Shown here: positions 55,446 to 64,000 of the stretch, one piece after another | Numbering within the stretch: the first letter of the stretch is position 1 | How the letters are laid out: the number at the start of each line of letters is the position of its first letter | DNA from: Lineus longissimus | Taxonomy: Eukaryota; Nemertea; Pilidiophora; Heteronemertea; Lineidae | Length of the DNA stretch: 64,000 bases | Assembly: GCF_910592395.1 (NCBI RefSeq) | Contig: NC_088319.1 | Coordinates: 17,858,001-17,922,000, forward strand | Reading direction: 5' to 3' | Made by a program: the position numbers and the translations under genes | The notes under the pieces: generated by a model | The model's input: the letters and a program-made list of their open reading frames with translations, nothing else | What the model was told of the DNA's origin: nothing | Database searches by the model: none

Positions 55446-58133
55446 GTGAGTGTATGGGAGAATGTTGTCCATCTTGTAAGAAAATCAACTGCAAGGATGG
55501 GCATGGCCTATGTAATTCTCACCAAAGGCCATCAGCCTCAGGTGGCCAACTCAGTTCATAAATTAAACTAACAATAATTTGACATCAATGACTTAGGCAT
55601 TTTCCCACAAATATGATATGACATAGGCAGATGGCCTGTAGAAAATGCTTCTGTCACAGAAAAAAATATGAAAATGCCTATGTCAAATGGTTGAGTTAGG
55701 CGAAGTGCTTGTTCTATGTAATGTGAGAGTTGATTGGTTGTTTGACTGAGGCATATAGTCCAGATTGTGTGGCTTACTATGGGGAGCCAATTCTGTAAAT
55801 AATCTCAATTTGGCCAAAAAGTGAGTTAGGCACTTATGTTATTAGTGTGACGGTATATTAATTCTGACATTTCAATTTGCATGATGAATGTCTGGACCAA
55901 AACAGAACGTGATCTAGTGAGTAGTGTCTATAAGAGAATTGCCAATAACCCCTGGCCCGATGCAATGAATAAATGGCTGATAATGTTGGTTATAACATCA
56001 AACTCCCAGGATCTCAAGTGACCTTCTGTTGTTTCACGCCCACTCGCACTCTTTGGGACCTACTTCACGTGTATGACTACCTTATTATAATTACTGCTAA
56101 AGTTGCCACTTCCTGCAAAAGACCTAATTATCTAGATAAACTTTATATATTCATCAGTCATTTGGGGCAGATTAATTACCTGAATAGACACCATTCCTCT
56201 AGGAAAAATGGTTCAGTCTGAATTCTGTCTGACAATCTTAATTCTTTTTCAAACCTCCATAACTTATTTGTTGGTAAAATGTTAGAAATAGTGGTCTAAA
56301 CCAGAGAATACAGTTGGCCACTTGTATCTAGAGGATGACCAAGGCTCATGCATGCTCACAGAGGGAGTCCAAAACAGTACAGACCACTTTGTGAGCTACT
56401 GATTTGATCTACTGTGATGAAAATCACTCATTGTTTTGAATGGATGAGATGGGTAGGAACATTTTATGTTCAATTGACTTCCCAGGTTTTCCTCACCTAC
56501 TATCAATATTTTGCCAATTCTGACTCATACTAGAAGTAAGTACACCTGGAGTACAAGGACCCAAATGAAGAACAACTGGCCAATACTTTGTTTACCTTCT
56601 GGTGATTAATCAGGTGGAAATCATAAAGAAATATTTTGAGTTGTGGGGCAGTGTTGATTGATCTTACTTGAGTGGTTCCTGGAGAATTCATAGACAAGGG
56701 AAGATCAATAGACCGAATCATGGCATGTCATGTTCAGTCTGTACCATGCTTACATTGCGGTATATGTAGATTGTAGTATAGAATGGTGCAAATAGCTCCA
56801 AGCTCCAGGTGCTGTCTGGACATGTGCATGGAGTTTCATGAAGACATCCAGTGGCATGCTGACCATACTGAATGGCCACATACAACTTAGCTGCAATAGA
56901 ATTCAATGGAAGAATTTCATCATGCCTGGAAATATCAACAGACACAACTGAGATAAAACATGCCAACTCCTCTCCCAATCAAACTTAATCAAGCTTCATC
57001 ATCTCATCAAGATTCATGATACTAATAAGTACAATGGGAGCATGTTTAAACAATAGTAATTACTCAGGTGGTAATTACCGCGGGTCATGTTCCCGAGACC
57101 TGTCCTGGGCAACACTGTATCAACCCTGGGACGTAATTACGACTATCCAACTACTCAAAGGTTACCAATTACTAATTACCAATTTGCTGATGATGATTGG
57201 TTGGAATAGCTTGTTTTGTTTGAGGACTGTCATCAGATGGATAATTTGTGTCCTGTTGCCTTTGTGGCTGTGTTTGGTTTGTGGAGGCCCAACATGGATG
57301 TCGTCATTCTCTTTTTTGTTGGGGGATGTGATTGTCACAACTGATGGAAGTTTTTTAACCCTTTTCCTCTGCTGATTGCTGCTACAGCATTGTTCAAATG
57401 AATGTATGTCAACCGTCACCACGGACTGCTTGAAAAATGACATATGAAATGCATGGTTCAAAATTGGTGAATGATTTCGAATGCTAAGAACCTCCAACGC
57501 ATACATTCACATCATGTCAGCAAGGACCCCTGACCCAGATAGGTGAAACATTCGCACAATGTCCATTTTCATACCATAATTACCATTGTGAAGTGACATA
57601 CCAACTCTGAATACATACTATAAATATGGTTCCATACAAAGATAACAGGACACTCTAGGGCAGGGTAAGGCGGTACGAAAACCGCCAACTTCATACTCAT
57701 GTCGTACATGCACGAGACGCTCCAGTTGGATCTTTTTTGTCCACTGAAGGAGTGCATGTTCGCCGTTTGTGATGGAATTCTTCTCGATGGCACTTCACGC
57801 CGTTGAGTCTGATGTGTTTGCAGACGTTCAGAAGGAAAGAAAGAATTCAATGGATTTTAATTGACATTTGCTTTTTGCACCTTATTCTTTCAAGACATTT
57901 TAAGACAGTGACTGCGTGTGGTGCTGCCTAAGTGGTGACCAAGGAAAATTCTGCCAAAGTATTGGTTGTCCTAACATTGATAGAAAAGACTACCTTGACA
58001 TTCGATTTCGAAAGCAAAGCTTGTCCAGCAAGTTGTTAGGTTAAAGCCTTTGGGAGCAACTACATCAGGATTGAACCTCCATCCATCATTTTTATCAATA
58101 TGTTGAAATTTTCGACCACCTCTTCTCATTCAG
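55446..58133. other. Gene C intron 2
   Basis: Unique AT-rich DNA. A plus-strand frame at 57016-57375 and a minus-strand frame at 57162-57506 overlap each other; neither has start or splice support. Confidence 0.5.
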
Positions 58134-58310
58134 GGGGCGGGATACCGGGGACGCCACCGGTGCCTCAACGACCACGACAGCCACCGGGATACCATGTTGA
58201 TGGAGGTTGGTACAGTTTGAAATGGCCGTCGCACCGGTATTTAGCTTCTGTTGCTGTGCGTCTTCCATTCTTTACACCCAGTGGAAAGTCATCTACGACA
58301 AGTACAAGTA
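58134..58310 (+). CDS. Gene C exon 3, apparently frameshifted
   Basis: Acceptor CCTCTTCTCATTCAG enters in phase 1 and reads GGIPGTPPVPQRPRQPPGYH and then VDGG. After about 58211 the convincing frame changes: FEMAVAPVFSFCCCASSILY followed by TQWKVIYDKYK, a hydrophobic Cys-rich helix with a basic flank. One missing base near TGGTACAGTTT would join the two. The alternatives are a short exon ending at GGAG|GTTGGT, or a chance frame. The exon runs into a 78-bp minisatellite, so its donor (perhaps ACAA|GTATGTG) is uncertain. Confidence 0.45.
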
Positions 58311-58850
58311 TGTGTACCTGTACTGAGTTCCTGTACTGGGTACTGCTACCACTGTGTGTAGCAGTCATCTACTACAAGTACAAGTATGTGTACCTGTACT
58401 GAGTTCCTGTACTGGGTACTGCTACCACTGTGTGTGTAGCAGTCATCTACTACAAGTACAAGTATGTGTACCTGTACTGAGTTCCTGTACTCGGTACTGC
58501 TACCACTGTGTGTGTAGCAGTCATCTACTACAAGTACAAGTATGCGTACCTGTACTGAGTTCCTGTACTCGGTACTGCTACCACTGTGTGTGTAGCAGTC
58601 ATCTACTACAAGTACAAGTATGTGTACCTGTACTGAGTTCCTGTACTGGGTACTGCTACCACTGTGTGTGTAGCAGTCATCTACTACAAGTACAAGTATG
58701 TGTACCTGTACTGAGTTCCTGTACTCGGTACTGCTACCACTGTGTCTGTAGCAGTCATCTACTACAAGTACAAGTATGTGTACCTGTACTGAGTTCCTGT
58801 ACTGGGTACTGCTACCACTGCGTGTGTAGCAGTACCCAGTATCAACTGGG
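58287..58850. repeat. 78-bp minisatellite overlapping the end of gene C exon 3
   Basis: About seven copies of a 76-78-bp unit containing GTCATCTACTACAAGTACAA and GTATGTGTACCTGTACTGAG. The first copy contains the last codons of exon 3 (KVIYDKYK) and a possible donor, so the array looks grown from the exon edge. As 78 is a multiple of three a long open frame (58354-58869) arises; it is not a separate gene. Confidence 0.9.
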
Positions 58851-59756
58851 ACCCCTCAATAACATTTAACCCTTGCAAATAACAGCTTGCTTTCATATTC
58901 CTACTCAATAACCCTCAGTTTGCCTCCAGCAAGTGTCATGGTGTAATCCAAGATCTTGAAGCCACCGACCCATGATCAAGACCTGCCCCCATATCATTCA
59001 TAGCCAGAGAGAACCACTGCCCAAATTGGGGGAGAATTTTGTTTGTTTTTGACCCTCCTGAAGCAGCCGGTGTGTCCCAAATGATGTACATGTAGTTGAG
59101 AGACCTGGTTGTCAACAGATCTTGTGTATTGTTGTTTGGGCAAGACTGCTATACCTTGGTTAGTGTGCCCGCCGCTAGGCAATTAACTGTAGATGTGAAG
59201 AAAACAAATATATATACATGTAATATATAATATGTATAAATAAAACGGGTTGTCTTTTTCTTTTCCAGTGATTGACTCAGACTGATAGTCAGCCTGCAAT
59301 TTTTACTGTGGTGTGTGAATTCTATGATTGTTTTTCAGTAAATATTTTCTTTAGTAAGATTTGTAACAGATTCATAAAGAAATCAGTTTAGTTTGGTAAG
59401 ACCTATCTAGGTGGCAGCTCCTGTCTGGTTGCAGAGTGCTCTGTGTATTTGAACCACTGACCTTTGGAAACAAAGAGTTACATGGTCACTCTCTATCATG
59501 ATCATGTTCACTGTCAATCAAGCATGAAATATCTGTGTTGGTTCAACCATAGAATAGTTATTGGATTATCATTTGACAAGATGTGTATTCAGAGGGGAAA
59601 TGTTAAAACAATCAGTGGGGATTGAGCAGTTTCTGCTAATAGGATAATCTTGACATGTTCCCTATCATGTACTAAGATGTCAGAGAATTGATCCAGTGTC
59701 ATTGGTTGTCGATATCAACAGATGTTATTTTTCACAAACCAAAGCATAGCGTGTGC
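58851..59756. other. Probable gene C intron, no feature
   Basis: Unique AT-rich DNA with a short AT-only run at about 59207-59240. No exon recognised. Confidence 0.55.
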
Positions 59757-60105
59757 TTTACAGCTACATGTAAACACTGGGTTTCTTATTCGTTACAGCT
59801 ACATGTAAACACTGGGTTTCTTATTCGTTACAGCTGCATGTAAACACTGGGTTTCTTATTCGTTACAGCTGCATGTAAACACTGGGTTTCTTATTTGTTA
59901 CAGCTGCATGTAAACACTGGGTTTCTTATTCGTTACAGCTGCATGTATAACCGCTGGGTTTCTTATTCGTTACAGCTGCATGTAAACACTGGGTTTCTTA
60001 TTCGTTACAGCTGCATGTAAACCGCTGGGTTTCTTATTCGTTACAGCTGCATGTAAACACTGGGTTTCTTATTCGTTACAGCTGCATGTAAACCGCTGGG
60101 TAGTG
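59757..60105. repeat. 35-bp minisatellite with acceptor-like units, ~10 copies
   Basis: Ten copies of a 35-bp unit (CTGCATGTAAACACTGGGTT then TCTTATTCGTTACAG). Variants AACACT and AACCGCT alternate. Each unit ends in a pyrimidine-rich stretch plus ACAG on the plus strand, i.e. a weak 3' splice site in the direction of gene C. Confidence 0.95.
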
Positions 60106-60119
60106 CTTCTTTATGCAAG

Positions 60120-60310
60120 CCAAAACCTGCAATTTGGGACCAAATGAACTGTCTCCAAACAAATGCCTGCTGATGCTGTCCCTAATAGAGTGATGTCCTC
60201 ATTACAGAGGTTTGATTGGATCAGAAAACAATTTGGGACCAAATGAAGTGTCCCTCTGCTTATAGCGACGATGTCGTGCTTACAGAGGTTTCGCTGGAGC
60301 TCTTTGCGTC
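60120..60310. repeat. Degenerate ~110-bp tandem pair
   Basis: CAATTTGGGACCAAATGAA occurs at 60130 and 60229. TTACAGAGGTTT occurs at 60203 and 60280. The two blocks are diverged copies of one unit. Confidence 0.7.
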
Positions 60311-63300
60311 TGATTGGTTCCCGATAAAAACAGCTGAAAGCTTTCACATCCAGCACAGCATCTCATTATGGCTGCAGGATTGGGCACATGGAGAATTCGG
60401 CAGAGTGTTGGCTGTCGCGTTCTTCATCCACACTTCCCACATTATTGATCGGAAGGCTGTGTAGTGAACTGGGGGAACGAGATAGTGCATCTTGTCGGCT
60501 GTAGCAGGCCAAAATATCAGGAGAAAGTACTAGGATGCTGAGAATGCTTTAACCCATTGTATTTTGTACGCATTGTTGGCGTCAGACACAGTGGAATAGG
60601 GTCATGTGGCTTATTCCTTTCTGCAGCGGTTGCGTATCCATAAGCTGTGCCCTTGTCAACTTGTTGTTTCCATTGTCTGGATGGCATGTTCCCTGGCACA
60701 ACCTTGAATATGAACAAGGATAAAGGTCACAAGCGAACAGCCTCTGGATACCCAGCCAAACAGGGGTGAGGTTATATGTGGCCTGAAGCCAGATTACCAA
60801 ACTAAACATAGCTGATTCGATTGTGTTGTGCAGAAGCAGAAGGAGCAGAACATCTCACAGTCATAGTCTGTCTATCCACACACTGTGTTGGGAACATGTC
60901 AAATACTGACATGGATCATTTGTGAGATGGATGTGAAAACAATGCTGGTGTGACCAGCTATTGATTCACTGCCCACACATTGTCACAGCCTTTGTTGTGG
61001 TAGGATGTGGCCCTTTGTGTGAGCATTCACAGGTATTTAGGTGCACAATAGGCCAGGCAGTTGGCTTACACTTGCTTAAGGAATTTCAATTTTTCCTGGA
61101 AATTTTTTTGTGTCTATTTTTCTTCATGGAGGTGTTTCTATTTTGGTTTAATGGTCCATGTGAAAGGATGAGCTGCTGTCACCTTCTGTCTGTCTTGTAG
61201 TTGTGGCAAGTCATCATTTTATTCTTCTTTGATGTGCTTTTGGGAGCAGCAGTCCATGTCCAGGGAGTTACCGATGCCATCCTCTGTCTGTGAGGCATTG
61301 TCAGGTGTTCATTTGGGAACTGTTAGTCAAGTGGTACATGTTAGCTTTATACCTGACACCAGAAGCTTTGGGTGATGCCATCTTTGTATCAACTTGGATA
61401 TGATTAGTGTGTAGCAGTCCGTGACGAACGTGGTGATTCTCCATAATCTCAGTTGGATATGACTGTCATGACTGTGTGTACCTTGAAACTATTGCATGAA
61501 GTCGGAATCATTGTTTTTTTGAAATTTTGTCTGTTCTTTCCATTTATGGCCAATTCCTTGGATACACGAATATTGGTGGTGCATGGACTATACAGAATAC
61601 ATGCGAGGCTGTGGTGTTTCGTGGTTCACTCATCTGTATCGAACCAGGTGGCCTGTGGCTTCAGAATGACGTTGGCTTGGGATCATTCAAGTTGAGGGCA
61701 TGCATTGCAAGGGCTATTTTGCACCTTACCATAAGTTTGCCTATTTGGACTCTGGCATTCTACCATTGCTGGGCTTATCATGGTTCAGAACTCACTTTGA
61801 AACATGCCTTGTGCAAATTCTCAGATCTTTTCTTTGTTCATTGTAAGAGACCTTGTCTGGATGGAGGTCCGAAGCTTTCAGTCAAATGAAAGGCAATTAT
61901 ACTGTACTCATTGGCCTGGTCAATACCCATTGTAAAGGGCTCACACATGTTGGCCAATTGACCAAAGCTTGTCCGAGTCTTGTTCAGCTGGTTGATAGGC
62001 CTAGTTAATACTTCCTGTAAACGGAAAGACTTTTCGGCTTATCATGTCAGCACAAGTCGAGCAGACTTCCTTGACCAGGACTTTGGTCACTTTAGTTTAC
62101 ATTGCTTAATACTCTATCAAGTTGTTTTGATCTAGAATTGGATACACTTTGGGGTAATGAGGTGCATGAAGATAACCTATTTATTTGGCATCAATCTTGA
62201 TAGTCAGTAAATAATGTTTGCGTTGTTGAGCCACCTTTTCTCTCTTTCAAAACAAGCAAAGTGACTTGCCAAAGGTTTCACCAGCATTGATTGGAACTAA
62301 GAGACCTGGTTACACGCGGCACCCTCAAAAATGTGCAGAACACCTCTGGTTAATCAACTAATGCCATTGACGATGTGTGTTTGACACCTGATCTCTGTGT
62401 GTAACTTGAGGACAAAGCTGTAACATACCAAATAGTCAGCACAAGGGAATATGGCCAGTGCTCCATTCATTAGCCACTCTCGAGTCCCATGGTTCAGACC
62501 AAAATATCGATGAACGAGTGCTGTTCAGTTCGTTTAACATTGGTATGCTTGCTTCGTATTGTGTTGGATTCCTTTGCTCCATCTCTGTTGGATTTGGTAA
62601 TAGTTACGGGTGCTATTCAATATTGCTGGATGGATGGAAATAGCTCACACTGTATGGGAATCAGATCAGAGGTAGTCACAAGATGAAACAGGACATGTGT
62701 GGTCATCACTTTTCCCAAAATTTCTTTAGAGATTTGGTGTTGACGTCTGCATAGTTTGTTGGCTGATTGCATGGAAGGAATATTGGATACTCTAAGGAAA
62801 TTCTTTAATGTGTTCCATGATGTATCTCCTCAACTTTGTTTTTGCTCCATTTAGACAGAAATTCCTCAGCAACGAGACGTGACTGCTGCTAAAGTTGCTA
62901 CTGAAGTTTGGATTTGTTCTGGGTGGCTCCGGTGCCTTTTTGAGTTTTAATGTGAAAGGGTCAGGATGAATTATTAGAGACCTCTACTATTCATTCAGGG
63001 TAGATTTGCTTGGTGGATTTTGGACATGGTTTGTGATGTGTTCAGGATCATTTACCCCAGTTTTACTGGCATTCAGGTTATTGTCAAATTCATGTTGGGC
63101 ACATTCGCCTGTATGTATGAATAAAATGCAGATTTATGCAGCTTAATCCAAAATGTTATGCGGGTTGGTCCTCAATTATACCCAGATTTGTTTGCCCAAG
63201 TGTTACTGTCTGGTTCATTTCAACCCATTGCTATTCACACTGATTTGCTTTGTATGGTCTTGTTCAATATCACCTGAGTTATATGAATGATGTTGTTATG

Positions 63301-64000
63301 TGGTTGGACAATTTCTGGTTAGTGCACTTCACCTTTGGCCTTTGGGAGAATGATTGAGGGATAATCATTTCGATTCAATATCTGGTTTAATTGGTGAAAC
63401 ATCAGTGCTGTTCACATTCAGTCATTGTCAGGGTTGTTGGATATCCTGGTGGTTTACACAAAGGTGTGTTGTTAATTTGCTGCTGGTTTCTAAATCCGTG
63501 GCACGATTTGCTATCTCTCACCCGCTCACAGCCGCTCACTACCTGTGGTGGGTTCCCAGTTTCTACCTGGCATCTTGAGCGCAACTTATGAGGCATGAGA
63601 GTTATCGTTTTCTGGTTGCTTATCATCTCATCATGGAGATTCCAACCACAGATGTTTACCAATGAGTTTATTCCTCTCCTCTTCTATGGTGTTTTCCAAC
63701 ATGGCGTGATTGTCAGCCAACTTCTTCACAAATCAGCAGTACAGAGTAGATCATTCATCTCTGAGTCGAAGCTTTCATTTGAAAACCTTCCTGATGCATG
63801 ACTCTGTTGTGTGTCTATCAAGAGAAGAGTCAGTTGCTTTCAGACACAAAGGTGGCGTGCCAGGAGGGTTCATCGACCAATCTCAACAGCGTGGTCTTCA
63901 GGTCTGCTCTCTCTGGCCTTCTCACTCTCAATTCTGTCGAGTCACAAAGTATACCAGTGTGCCTATCTGATATCCAACTGCCAGAATCACCTTTCACATT
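60311..64000. other. Probable intron of gene C to the window edge
   Basis: The plus strand is visibly rich in T and G here, as expected of a transcribed intron on this strand. Open frames at 61453-61889, 62458-62686 and 63354-63970 overlap in several frames and show no acceptor/donor pairs that I can defend. No repeat array, RNA gene or mobile element recognised. Confidence 0.4.

Noticed and set aside
58354-58869. 171-codon Cys-rich repeat protein
   Set aside because: It is a frame through the 78-bp minisatellite and keeps open only because 78 is divisible by three.
61453-61889. Membrane-like plus-strand frames of 80 and 120 codons
   Set aside because: T-rich DNA gives hydrophobic residues in any frame. 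The two overlap in different frames and lack splice or start support.

Overview
The window is eukaryotic nuclear DNA, most likely from a lophotrochozoan (mollusc-like) animal. The genes have many short exons with GT-AG introns, and there are no bacterial-type ORFs. Minisatellites are very abundant. A TATA-driven exon encodes a signal peptide followed at once by NWYGKR, the layout of the molluscan NdWFamide neuropeptide precursor. The taxon is an inference; I could run no search.

The backbone is one gene on the minus strand, an ortholog of the endolysosomal Cl-/H+ exchanger ClC-6 (CLCN6). I could trace 21 coding exons from the ATG at 52449 to the stop at 11184, with all splice phases matching. 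They give an 870-residue protein (human ClC-6 is about 870). The gating and proton glutamates, the GSGIPE selectivity motif and both CBS domains are present. Exons 1-18 lie in 12 kb (52.4-40.6 kb). A single 28-kb intron (12.6-40.6 kb) then separates them from the last three exons. The 3' end is near 10.4 kb.

The 28-kb intron carries plus-strand signals of nested small secreted-peptide genes. The best is the NWYamide-type exon at 18921-18999 with a TATA box. A second TATA plus signal-peptide-like exon lies at 34159, and several possible downstream exons are given at low confidence. The intron also holds a 33-unit 35-bp minisatellite.

Right of CLCN6, head to head on the plus strand, is an unidentified gene whose first three exons (54096, 55386, 58134) join in phase. 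Between the two start codons sits a 1.19-kb foldback element with ~190-bp inverted repeats and a perfect 9-bp target duplication, as expected of a Mutator-like element. Without it the two ATGs would be about 0.45 kb apart, a typical bidirectional housekeeping promoter (CACGTGAC, NRF-1-like, ETS and YY1-like motifs). The window ends in what looks like an intron of this gene.

Left of CLCN6 (1-10.4 kb) are old degenerate tandem arrays, a tRNA-like sequence and the first exon of another minus-strand gene (ATG at 6697), whose remainder runs towards or past the left edge.

A theme of the window is local tandem duplication, including at exon edges of CLCN6: exon 7 with its acceptor is partly triplicated, the exon 18 donor is duplicated, and part of exon 15 is repeated in the next intron. 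Minisatellites sit in the 3'UTR, beside the exon 17 acceptor and at the edge of an exon of the right-hand gene.
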